Positions 42,462-50,312 of a stretch of 64,000 nucleotides of DNA are shown piece by piece. The notes beneath the pieces are model-generated. The model made no database searches and was not told where the DNA came from. It saw only the letters and a list, made by a program, of their open reading frames with translations. Every line of letters starts with the position of its first letter. Positions within the stretch are counted from its first letter, which is position 1. A program made the translations under genes and the position numbers. Origin of the DNA: an uncultured Eggerthellaceae bacterium (lineage in GTDB: Bacteria; Actinomycetota; Coriobacteriia; Coriobacteriales; Eggerthellaceae); assembly GCA_910588435.1 (NCBI GenBank), contig CAJUPL010000001.1, positions 62,001 through 126,000 on the forward strand, in the 5' to 3' direction.

Positions 42462-42656
42462 GGACGTTCGCATTGCTTGCCGCAGCTGTGTGCTATCACA
42501 GCGTGATGAGGGTGATAACTCGAAATACCCGGATACTTGGCCTGCGACAGGTTGGGTTGTCTAACCAGTTGCTTTGTTCCAGGTATTCGCAGGCTCATCG
42601 CCTGCGTTATGTTGCACTGGCGTGCAACTGCGCTTGCAATGCAAACGCCCACAAGA
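42462..42656 (-). repeat. Structured intergenic repeat, copy F (inverted)
   Basis: Read on the minus strand it has the same order as the other copies: GTTTGCATTGCAAGC (one G-T pair), GTTGCAC/GTGCAAC (42628-42611), CGCAGGC/GCCTGCG (42606-42588), and a closing stem ATACCTGG (42586-42579) with CCGGGTAT (42532-42525), including a G-T pair. Then a TGGTT/GGCCA stem, a short GAGT/ACCC, GCTGTG/CACAGC and a degenerate 3' end with CGTCCACAG. It starts about 60 bases after the stop of the GNAT gene at 42719 and points the same way. It fills most of the 324-base gap 42395-42718. Confidence 0.85.
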
Positions 42657-42718
42657 AATGAGGAGTAGAACATGGACCGGGGCGCGTCAGTGCCTCAAGG
42701 CCGCTACGGCAGCTGTGC

Positions 42719-43249
42719 TCACAGAGCGTATTCAAGCTGGCAGTCGAGGGGCTGTGACGTCACGTGCTGCTTGTTCGGCTCTGCAGCATCTACGCACCCA
42801 AGCGAGCGGTAGAACCCTTGTGTCTCAACAGCGGAATGCGATGATATGTACAGCTTCTTCGCACCTTGACCCTTCGCCCACTTAGCAGCTTTGCCGAATA
42901 GCTTCTTTCCGATGCCTTTTCCGCGCATGTCCTCTGATACATGTAGGGAAGTCAGATCCAGATAGCGGTTCTCTCCTCCGAAGAAGGCGCTCTCCACTGA
43001 CGCGAACCCCTTGAGCTCTCCGTTCGAAAAGGCTCCAAGCACGAATCCGCCAGTGGAGATGGTATTCCGAAGACAATCTACGAGCACATGGAGATCCTCG
43101 TCTGACCAATCATCAATGAAGGGATCGGGGCGAATGTCCCAGGCATCCCCTTCTCGGCGATAGCAGAGATTCACTTCCTGATGCCGTATGAAGCTACGGA
43201 ACAGGTCACGATCGATCCGGTCATATGAGAGCGTTTGGCATTCGATCAC
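42719..43249 (-). CDS. GNAT family N-acetyltransferase
   Basis: The GTG at 43249 is preferred (176 residues, opening MIECQTLSYDRIDRDLF) because AAGGAGG lies 5 bases upstream inside the longer open frame that begins at 43270. Motif A is LDLTSLHVSEDMRGKGIGKKLFGKAAKWAKGQGAKKLYISSHSAVETQGFYRSLGC, with the RGKGIG acetyl-CoA loop near residue 115. Substrate unknown. Just upstream on the minus strand TAGTATAAG could be its -10 element. Confidence 0.9.
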   Translation of the reverse strand: MIECQTLSYDRIDRDLFRSFIRHQEVNLCYRREGDAWDIRPDPFIDDWSDEDLHVLVDCLRNTISTGGFVLGAFSNGELKGFASVESAFFGGENRYLDLTSLHVSEDMRGKGIGKKLFGKAAKWAKGQGAKKLYISSHSAVETQGFYRSLGCVDAAEPNKQHVTSQPLDCQLEYAL

Positions 43250-43617
43250 AGGGCCTCCTTCATCTAACATGGTGCTTATACTAGAGCAAGACGATATGGA
43301 TCAGAGATATATCCAAGGGAGCATTGCACGATGGCGGATCTACCCACAAATGATGATAGCGAAGCGCCTGAAGACCTTGCAAGATCGTCTGTGATAGGCA
43401 AGTCACGCACTATGAGCAATGGAAGTCTGAGAGATAGGTGAATCCGCTTCTTCTTCCACGAATATCGTCACGCTGAGCTGGGGATGCAACCGACGGTTGA
43501 CAAGGATTGCAAACCTTAGTTGGTGGTGCGCATGATCAGCGTAGATGATAATCGCCAGCGTTCTGCTCTCCAAATGCTGAGAGCTTCGAATTCGAATGAT
43601 GAGAGAGGTTTCGATCG
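43250..43617. other. Intergenic region between divergent genes
   Basis: 368 bases without a supported gene. It should contain the promoters of the GNAT gene (minus; TAGTAT near 43270-43280) and of the XRE gene at 43618 (plus; a TTGACA at about 43497 lacks a good -10 partner). No repeats of the hairpin family are seen here. Confidence 0.5.
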
Positions 43618-44148
43618 ATGAGCGATATCAGCGACCGCCTTGCCAAGCTGAGGCGGGATAACGGATTGAATCAGGAGGAGCTGGCTGAGAAGCTGGGCGT
43701 TTCTAGGCAGGCTATCTCAAAGTGGGAGAGGGGTGAGTCCGCTCCGGATCTGAGCAATCTCATCGCCTTGTCAGATCTCTTCGACGTGAGCATCGACTAC
43801 CTTGCCAAGGGGAAGGAAGAGGAGGATGCGGCTCCCAAAGAAGAGGAAGAGCTACGTGCTCCTGATCCTGAGAGCATCGTCTACCCAGATGTTGACGATG
43901 TGCAGATGCCTTCAAGCAGTGTGCATTCGGCAGGGCAAGAGGGACGAAGGCGCAGTCCTTGGGCCACGTTCCCATACCCCATTGCTGTAGTGCTGCTCTA
44001 CTTGCTGATAGGGTTCGCCTTCGGTGGGTGGCATCCTTGGTGGCTGTTGTTCCTCACCATTCCGGTCTACTACTGGATCGTCCAGGTTGTCATCCATGAC
44101 CCGGAATACATCAAGGATCACCCGCAATACAAGAGCAGCCAGAGGTGA
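43618..44148 (+). CDS. XRE-family regulator with C-terminal membrane segments
   Basis: A 176-residue protein. The N-terminal helix-turn-helix is LRRDNGLNQEELAEKLGVSRQAISKWERGESAPDLSNLIALSDLF (residues about 11-55). An acidic linker follows (about 65-110). Two hydrophobic helices (about 120-155, FPYPIAVVLLYLLIGFAFGGWHPWWLLFLTIPVYYWIV) tether it to the membrane. The DUF4097 gene starts 6 bases after its stop, so a membrane-linked regulator controlling an envelope protein is a reasonable inference. GAGAGG precedes the ATG. Confidence 0.88.
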   Translation: MSDISDRLAKLRRDNGLNQEELAEKLGVSRQAISKWERGESAPDLSNLIALSDLFDVSIDYLAKGKEEEDAAPKEEEELRAPDPESIVYPDVDDVQMPSSSVHSAGQEGRRRSPWATFPYPIAVVLLYLLIGFAFGGWHPWWLLFLTIPVYYWIVQVVIHDPEYIKDHPQYKSSQR

Positions 44149-44154
44149 TAGCGC

Positions 44155-45063
44155 ATGAACCTGACGACAGAGAGCAAGAAGAAGATCTTGGCGATCATCG
44201 CGGGAACGATCGTCGTTTGCATATTGCTTGCAGCGGTGACGACGCCAGGCTGCATGGGGGAGGCGCAGATGGAAGAGAAGACACAGCGCATAGAAGCTGC
44301 AGGAGTGAAGAGCTTGAGCATAGACTTCCCTGTAGGGAAGATGAAGGTGCATGAAGCCGAGCAAGGTGAGAGGAATGTGGTCATCACTGAGCGTGCATCT
44401 GGCAATCTGACAAGGAAGGCTCAGATGGCATGCGATGTTGAAGATGGGACCTTGCGCGTGAGGTTCAAGATGAATCCGCTTGCATGGCTTCCCTTCAATT
44501 GGTTCGGGTCTGGCAACAGAGAGCTGGATATAGCCGTGCCAGCTGAGATACTGAGCTCACTAGATGGTTTCGAACTCCACTGCTCTGCCGGGAAGTCTGA
44601 AGTGGAGAGCTTGAGATGCAAGGCCGCGAACGTGAGCGTATCAGCCGGAGACGTCGTGCTAAATGGCTTGGATGTTGAGGATCATAGCGAACTCAAGCTA
44701 TCTGCCGGAAGCTTGAGGATCACAGATGCTAGATTGGGGACATGCAAGCTTGAAGAATCAGCTGGTAAGGTTGATCTGAGCGGAGATATGAGATCGCTCA
44801 GCCTCAAGACCTCAGCTGGTCAGGCCGTCGTAGAATGCACGAACTCCGATGTGAGCCAGATCGATGTTGGCCTCTCTGCCGGGGACGTCGAACTCATTCT
44901 CCCGAATGATGCCGGATTCGATGCGGCGGTTGACAAGACGGCAGGCAGCTTCAACTGCCTGTTCGATGCTGAGATACGAGGTGAGACCTACCGGCATGCT
45001 GACGGAGATATCCCGATAGACATCCACATCACTGCTGGCAGCGTTACGCTAAGGCCCATATAG
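44155..45063 (+). CDS. DUF4097-type beta-helix protein with N-terminal membrane anchor
   Basis: A 302-residue protein. Residues about 9-29 form a membrane helix or signal anchor (ILAIIAGTIVVCILLAAVTTPGC). From about 140 on, repeats of the form SAGKSEVESLRCKAANVSVSAGDVVLNGLDVEDHSELKLSAGSLRITD continue to the end. This S/T-A-G-x-[VI] periodicity is the mark of DUF4097 right-handed beta-helix domains, often partnered with small membrane regulators as here. Function unknown; location probably extracytoplasmic. It is predicted to be co-transcribed with the XRE regulator. Confidence 0.85.
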   Translation: MNLTTESKKKILAIIAGTIVVCILLAAVTTPGCMGEAQMEEKTQRIEAAGVKSLSIDFPVGKMKVHEAEQGERNVVITERASGNLTRKAQMACDVEDGTLRVRFKMNPLAWLPFNWFGSGNRELDIAVPAEILSSLDGFELHCSAGKSEVESLRCKAANVSVSAGDVVLNGLDVEDHSELKLSAGSLRITDARLGTCKLEESAGKVDLSGDMRSLSLKTSAGQAVVECTNSDVSQIDVGLSAGDVELILPNDAGFDAAVDKTAGSFNCLFDAEIRGETYRHADGDIPIDIHITAGSVTLRPI

Positions 45064-45087
45064 CTATAGTTTGGTAAGCTAGGCGGC

Positions 45088-46440
45088 ATGGAAGAGAAGG
45101 TAGCAGTCATAGGGGCGGGGCTTGCCGGAAGCGAGGCGGCTCTTGCCCTTGCTAGCATGGGCATTCCCGTCAGGCTATATGAGATGCGTCCTGACAAGAG
45201 CACGCCTGTGCACAAGACGGGAGCGTTCGCAGAGCTGGTCTGCTCCAACTCATTGAAGGGCATGCGCGAGGACAGCGCGGCGGGCATGCTGAAAGATGAG
45301 CTCTCCGTCCTTGGCTCTCCTTTGTACAAGATGGCGCTTGACAGCAGGGTGGCTGCAGGTGGCGCGCTTGCGGTGGACCGCATCCAGTTCTCAGATGCCG
45401 TCACCTCAGCCATTGAGCAAGATCCGCTGATAGAGGTGGTGCGCTCTGAGGCCACAACGCTCGAAGAGGCAGCAGATGGTGCAGCAGCTGTCATAGTTGC
45501 CACAGGCCCTCTGACATCAGACGCCCTGAGCGCTGACCTGATAGCAGCCTTTGGGCAGGAGGAGCTTGCCTTCTATGACGCCGCAGCCCCCATCGTCATG
45601 GCCGATAGCCTTGATATGGACATAGTCTTCAGGCAGAGCAGGTACGAAGACGGCGGAGATTACCTGAACGCCCCCATGAGCAAAGAGGAGTACACGGCAT
45701 TCATAGAGGCGCTCCTTGCGGCCGACAAGGTCATCGCGAAGGATTTCGAGAGCAAGGACCTGTTCCAGGCGTGCCAACCTATAGAGGAGGTTGCGCGCGC
45801 AGGGTTCGACGCGCCACGCTTCGGAGCGTTGAAGCCTGTCGGGCTGACTGACCCGAGAACTGGCAAGCGCCCGCATGCTGTGGTACAGCTACGTGCTGAA
45901 GACGCATCGTCTGCAAGCTTCAACCTAGTGGGCTTCCAGACGAACCTCACCTTCCCGGCTCAAAGGGAGGTATTCCGCATGATCCCTGGCCTTGAGCAGG
46001 CCGAGTTCGCAAGATATGGGGTCATGCATAGGAACACGTTCATCAACGCGCCTGCGGTGCTTGACGCATATGGCAAGGTCCGCAAAGACATCCTGGATGT
46101 GCCTGTGCTCGTTGCGGGCCAGCTAGCTGGAACGGAAGGATACTGTGAAGCCATCCGCTCTGGGCTAAATTGCGCCATCAGCGTCCTGGCGATGCTCAAG
46201 GGCAAGGACATCCCGCCGGTTCCGAAAGAGTGCGCATTTGGCTCCCTCATGGCGTACGCAACGGATGAGAGCACTGCTGACTATCAGCCGATGCATGTGA
46301 ACTTCGGCATCATGGCACCGCTTGAGCAACCCATCCGGAACAAGCGCGATCGCTACATGGCATACGCCAAGCGCGGGGGTGAGGCCATCAGGAGCTACGC
46401 AGACCTGCTCTCATCATCTGGAGTTTGGGAGGCCAGATGA
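45088..46440 (+). CDS. trmFO: tRNA uridine-54 C5-methyltransferase TrmFO
   Basis: A 450-residue flavoprotein that makes T54 in tRNA using methylenetetrahydrofolate. The FAD-binding VAVIGAGLAGSEAALALASMGIPVRLYEMRP opens the protein. The family marker AELVCSNSLKG contains C52, matching one of the catalytic cysteines; FQACQPIEEVARAG contains the second. KPVGLTDPRTGKRPHAVVQLRAED and LAGTEGYCEAIRSGLNCAI are also diagnostic. The xerC ATG overlaps its stop codon. The trmFO-xerC order is as in many Firmicutes. Confidence 0.97.
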   Translation: MEEKVAVIGAGLAGSEAALALASMGIPVRLYEMRPDKSTPVHKTGAFAELVCSNSLKGMREDSAAGMLKDELSVLGSPLYKMALDSRVAAGGALAVDRIQFSDAVTSAIEQDPLIEVVRSEATTLEEAADGAAAVIVATGPLTSDALSADLIAAFGQEELAFYDAAAPIVMADSLDMDIVFRQSRYEDGGDYLNAPMSKEEYTAFIEALLAADKVIAKDFESKDLFQACQPIEEVARAGFDAPRFGALKPVGLTDPRTGKRPHAVVQLRAEDASSASFNLVGFQTNLTFPAQREVFRMIPGLEQAEFARYGVMHRNTFINAPAVLDAYGKVRKDILDVPVLVAGQLAGTEGYCEAIRSGLNCAISVLAMLKGKDIPPVPKECAFGSLMAYATDESTADYQPMHVNFGIMAPLEQPIRNKRDRYMAYAKRGGEAIRSYADLLSSSGVWEAR

Positions 46441-47345
46441 GCGGTAATGGCACAGATGCCGCACTGGTCATCTCCAGATACTTGGACGCGCTCACATATG
46501 AGCGGAATCTTTCCCCTAATACGCTCAAAGCCTATTCAGAGGACCTAGGGTCATATGTCAGATGGGCCGAGAGAGAAGGGATAGACCCGCTTCGCCCGGG
46601 CAAGCGCGCTATCAGGGGATATCTTGCCTATCTGGACCAAGCTGGCTATTCGAAGAAGACATCGAACAGGCACCTCTCTGCGCTGAAAGGGTTCTTCGGG
46701 TGGGCTAGCGCCAAGGGGGTCACGGATTCTGACCCAGTGAGCTGCGTGCATGGCTCCAAGGAGGCGAAGCATCTGCCCCAGGTGATACCACCAGGTTCTA
46801 TGGAGCGCATCCTTGACGTTCACGCCAACAGCGAAGACCCATCAGATGTGCGCGATCAGGCAGTTCTGGAGATGATATACGCATGCGGAGCCCGTGTGGC
46901 GGAATGCTCTCATCTGAAGATCAGCTGCACGGACCTTCGCTCATCTCAGCTGAGGCTCTTCGGCAAGGGCTCGAAGGAGCGCATCGTCCCCATCCATGGA
47001 TTCGCAAGGGCATCCATCAATAGATACCTTGATGAGGCAAGGTCTCAGCTTGAGTCGGCCTCATCTGGTGAATGGGTGTTCTTGTCCAACAGGGGCAACA
47101 GATATTCAGAGGATTCCATCCGGAAGATGTTCAAGAAGACGCAGCTTGCGGCTGGCTTGGACCCCATCTTCACGCCTCATGACCTGAGGCACACGTTCGC
47201 TACGGATGTGCTGGCGGGGGGTGCAGACTTGAGGAGCGTGCAAGAGATGCTGGGACACTCCAGCCTGTCCACCACCCAGATATACACTCACCTGACTCCT
47301 GAGCGATTGCAAGAGGCGCATCATCAGGCGCATCCTCGCGGATAA
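46437..47345 (+). CDS. xerC: Tyrosine recombinase XerC-like
   Basis: 302 residues from the ATG at 46437, which overlaps the trmFO stop and is preceded by GGAGG. An N-terminal SAM-like core-binding domain (about residues 10-95, RYLDALTYERNLSPNTLKAYSEDL) precedes the catalytic domain. The active-site set is complete: Arg in CGARVAE, His and Arg in HDLRHTFATD, His in LGHSS, and Tyr in TTQIYTH near the C-terminus. It should resolve chromosome dimers at dif. Its place beside trmFO favours XerC; whether this lineage uses one or two Xer proteins is not visible here. Confidence 0.92.
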   Translation: MSGNGTDAALVISRYLDALTYERNLSPNTLKAYSEDLGSYVRWAEREGIDPLRPGKRAIRGYLAYLDQAGYSKKTSNRHLSALKGFFGWASAKGVTDSDPVSCVHGSKEAKHLPQVIPPGSMERILDVHANSEDPSDVRDQAVLEMIYACGARVAECSHLKISCTDLRSSQLRLFGKGSKERIVPIHGFARASINRYLDEARSQLESASSGEWVFLSNRGNRYSEDSIRKMFKKTQLAAGLDPIFTPHDLRHTFATDVLAGGADLRSVQEMLGHSSLSTTQIYTHLTPERLQEAHHQAHPRG

Positions 47346-47402
47346 TCTCCATAAGGCTGTTGTACCATTCAGCAGAAATGGATCCAGCGAGGAAGAGAGA
47401 AC

Positions 47403-47948
47403 ATGCTCAAGGTTGTTGTTGCTCCTGATCCTGTGCTCTCCATGGTGTGCAAGCCATGCGATGTAGGGGATAAGGGACTGATCAAAGTGGCCAAGCAGAT
47501 GGCCAAGATCATGTATTCGAACAATGGATGCGGCCTGGCCGCTCCTCAGGTGGGGCTGGACAAGCGCTTCGTGGTGATAGACGTTGATTGGGATGGTGAG
47601 GACCCGAAGACTGGGAATCCCATCTTCATGGTGAATCCTGAGATCATCGAGACCAAGGGCGAGCCCGTGAAGGACAAGGAAGCCTGCCTTTCATGTCCCG
47701 GCATCAACGTGGTGATAGAGCGTCAGCCATGGGCACGCGTTCGCTTCTATGACCTGGATGGAGACGAATGGGAGATAGAGGGGGATGGCCTTTTGGGGCG
47801 TTGCCTCCAGCACGAGATAGATCACCTGGACGGCAAGACGCTGTTCGAATCGTGCGATCCATCGCTCAGGCTTCAAGCGCTGCAGAAGTACGATCAGGCG
47901 AAGGCCATCGGCGCGAAGCCCGGTGAGTCTCAATTCAATGTCGAGTGA
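47403..47948 (+). CDS. def: Peptide deformylase
   Basis: A 181-residue metalloenzyme that removes the formyl group from new proteins. The three family motifs are present: GCGLAAPQVGLDKR (residues about 40-53), ACLSCPG (metal-ligand Cys, about 96-102) and QHEIDHLDGKTLF (HExxH, about 138-150). In motif 2 the usual E-G-C-L-S reads E-A-C-L-S, a small departure. It overlaps fmt by 11 bases, the standard pairing of formyl addition and removal. Confidence 0.96.
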   Translation: MLKVVVAPDPVLSMVCKPCDVGDKGLIKVAKQMAKIMYSNNGCGLAAPQVGLDKRFVVIDVDWDGEDPKTGNPIFMVNPEIIETKGEPVKDKEACLSCPGINVVIERQPWARVRFYDLDGDEWEIEGDGLLGRCLQHEIDHLDGKTLFESCDPSLRLQALQKYDQAKAIGAKPGESQFNVE

Positions 47949-48897
47949 GGGCAGCCGCCTTCGCGCGGCTTTCATGGGAACGCCCGCATTCGCGGCGGAT
48001 ATCCTAGAAGAGCTCAGCCATCACGTTGAGGTGGTCTGCGCCTTCACTCAACCAGATAGGGTTCGCGGCCGTGGGAAGAAGCTGGAACCTTCTCCCGTGA
48101 AGGTGAAAGCCGAAGAGCTTGGCATCCCAGTTCTCTGTGTCAGCAGCTTCAAGGAGTCAGGCTCTGTGGAAGAGCTGGCGTCGTTCGCACCCGATGTGAT
48201 CTGCGTTGCTGCCTTCGGGGCACTGCTTCCGAAGGCGGTGCTGGACATCCCACCTCTCGGCTGCTTGAACGTCCATGCTTCCATCCTTCCTAGGTGGCGA
48301 GGAGCTGCCCCCATAGAGAGGGCCATCCTTGCGGGAGATGCTGAGGCGGGAGTGTGCATCATGCGCATGGAAGAAGGGCTTGATACTGGCGATCATTGCA
48401 TAATGAGGCGCATCCCCATCTCAGGCATGTCTGCGCCACAAGTGACAGAGGAGCTTGCTTCCCTTGGCGCCAGTGCGCTAGTGACGGCGTTGGGTCAGAT
48501 CAGGGACGGGCAAGCGCACTGGACGAAGCAAGATGAGGATGCAGTCACTTATGCGGAGAAGATCGGCAAGCATGAGCTCGATCTTGATCCTGAGACCAGT
48601 GCTACCGAATGCGAGAGGCGCGTCCGGGCCTCTTCTGATGCGCACCCATCCAAGTGCAAGATCGGCAAGAGAGGCGTGACGGTGCTCAGCGCACGCGTCG
48701 TTGATGATGAGCGGCTTGCATCGGAGGTGGCGTCTAGCGTTGCTGCATCCATTGATGGGCATCTCATCTTGGGATGTGCTGATGGAGCCTTGGAGATATG
48801 CAGCCTCAAGCCAGACGGCAAGCGAGGCATGGATGCACAAGAGTTCATCAGAGGCTATCAGGCTCTGGAAGATGGGGTTTCGTGGGGAAGTGCGTGA
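47938..48897 (+). CDS. fmt: Methionyl-tRNA formyltransferase
   Basis: 319 residues from the ATG at 47938 (MSSEGSRLRAAFMGTPAFAA); a GTG 15 bases earlier is an alternative. It formylates initiator Met-tRNA with 10-formyl-tetrahydrofolate. The MGTPAFAADILEEL opening, the catalytic NVHASILPRWRGAAPIERAILAGD (Asn, His; about residues 103-127) and EEGLDTGDHCIMRR (Asp) are diagnostic. The C-terminal OB-like domain follows. It lies between def and rsmB, with overlaps at both ends. Confidence 0.96.
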   Translation: MSSEGSRLRAAFMGTPAFAADILEELSHHVEVVCAFTQPDRVRGRGKKLEPSPVKVKAEELGIPVLCVSSFKESGSVEELASFAPDVICVAAFGALLPKAVLDIPPLGCLNVHASILPRWRGAAPIERAILAGDAEAGVCIMRMEEGLDTGDHCIMRRIPISGMSAPQVTEELASLGASALVTALGQIRDGQAHWTKQDEDAVTYAEKIGKHELDLDPETSATECERRVRASSDAHPSKCKIGKRGVTVLSARVVDDERLASEVASSVAASIDGHLILGCADGALEICSLKPDGKRGMDAQEFIRGYQALEDGVSWGSA

Positions 48898-50222
48898 GCG
48901 GCGCTTGCGTGACCCCTGCACGGCAAGCTGCCTATGAGGCGCTTCAACGCGCAAGGCGCAAGGATGAGTTCGCATCTGAGGTCATAGGTGAGCTCATAGA
49001 TCCATCTGATCTGTCTGAGCCTGACAAGGCATTTGCTGCCAAGCTGGTCCTGGGCGTCATGAGATACCGGCACTCCCTTGATGTGGTCTTGGATTCGCAT
49101 CTTGCGAAGCCCTCAAAGGTGAAGCCAGATGTCAGGGATAGGCTTAGGGTGGCCGCATTCGAGCTGCTGTACCTCAAGAAGGAACCTTTTCACGCAGTGG
49201 ATCAGGCTGTATCTGCCGTTGGCAGCGTGGCGCCCTACATGAAGGGTGTGGCGAACGCGGTGCTGAGACGCGTGTCTGAAGACGCCCCAAGCTTCCCATT
49301 CGGTGACCCAGCATCTGATCTGGATGCGCTTGCGCTCATGGCAGGTGTTCCAGATGAGCTATCAAGCGCGCTGATATCAAACGCCGGGAGTGAGGGCGCC
49401 ATGCGCCTGATCCAAACGCAAATGGGGGAGGCACCTGTATTCTTGCATCTGAGCAACATCAGGGGGCAAGCGAAGTATGCTGCATATGAGCTGAGAGCTG
49501 CAGGGCTGTCCTTCGAAGAGGTTCCCGATATGCCTGGATGCATCAAGCTGCTGAATGCCTCAGACATCATAGATGACGTATTAGCAAAGCTCATGAAGCA
49601 AGGAGACGTCATCGTCTCTGACGCTGCGGCTCAGTGCGTTGCGCTCCAGTTCGCCAAGGCCTTCAAAGGTGGCAGGCTGCTAGAGATCGGGGCTGGACGC
49701 GGGACGAAGACATGCCTCATCCATTCCATGCTGTGCCACCTTGACAAGGATCTGCCTGCAGAGCATGTCTGCGTTGACGCATCCGCTGCAAGGAGGTCAG
49801 AGGCGCTGAAGAAGGTCTCATCGTGCGGCGTAGACGTATCACGCTATCTGGTTGCGGACGCAAGCAACCTTGATGAGATGCGTGGAGAGACGTTCGACAC
49901 CATCTTCATAGACGCGCCCTGCACATGCACAGGAACGCTCAGGCGTCATCCAGAGGCCATGAGGCGCGTGAGCTCTCAAGGGCTTGAGCAGATGCATGAC
50001 CTTCAGGTGCGCATCATGCGAAGCGCAAAGAGCCACCTTGTGCCCGGTGGCATCCTCGTATATTCCACGTGCTCCATGTTGGATGCTGAGAACATGGATG
50101 TGATGGATGAGCTCTTGCGCGAAGAGACAGATGACGGGCTTCACCTACAGCGCGCATTCCAAACGGCGCCTTCGGGCATCCCGATGGACATGCATTTTTG
50201 CGCGGTGATGGAGAATCTCTGA
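48894..50222 (+). CDS. rsmB: 16S rRNA (cytosine967-C5)-methyltransferase RsmB
   Basis: The GTG at 48894 overlaps the fmt stop (GTGA) and gives 442 residues; the open frame extends upstream inside fmt but is not needed. The N-terminal NusB-like RNA-binding domain covers about residues 5-135 (ARQAAYEALQRARRKDEFASEVIGEL). The methyltransferase part has LLEIGAGRGTKTCLIHSM (SAM binding), FIDAPCTCTGTLRRHPEAM with one active-site Cys, and LVYSTCSMLDAENMDV with the catalytic Cys. Sequence is diverged from typical RsmB in the middle, so the exact target cytosine is inferred from the family. Confidence 0.92.
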   Translation: MSGACVTPARQAAYEALQRARRKDEFASEVIGELIDPSDLSEPDKAFAAKLVLGVMRYRHSLDVVLDSHLAKPSKVKPDVRDRLRVAAFELLYLKKEPFHAVDQAVSAVGSVAPYMKGVANAVLRRVSEDAPSFPFGDPASDLDALALMAGVPDELSSALISNAGSEGAMRLIQTQMGEAPVFLHLSNIRGQAKYAAYELRAAGLSFEEVPDMPGCIKLLNASDIIDDVLAKLMKQGDVIVSDAAAQCVALQFAKAFKGGRLLEIGAGRGTKTCLIHSMLCHLDKDLPAEHVCVDASAARRSEALKKVSSCGVDVSRYLVADASNLDEMRGETFDTIFIDAPCTCTGTLRRHPEAMRRVSSQGLEQMHDLQVRIMRSAKSHLVPGGILVYSTCSMLDAENMDVMDELLREETDDGLHLQRAFQTAPSGIPMDMHFCAVMENL

Positions 50223-50312
50223 CTGTTCGCAAATTAGCGCCTTTTCGCCATGCGGTTCGCTCAAGTATCATGTAGCGGTTGTTCATCCATGATAGATAGA
50301 GGCTTTGATCAA

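Noticed and set aside
46437..47345. Integrase of a mobile island
   Set aside because: Overlap with trmFO and core-gene surroundings fit the housekeeping XerC position better than a phage or island integrase.
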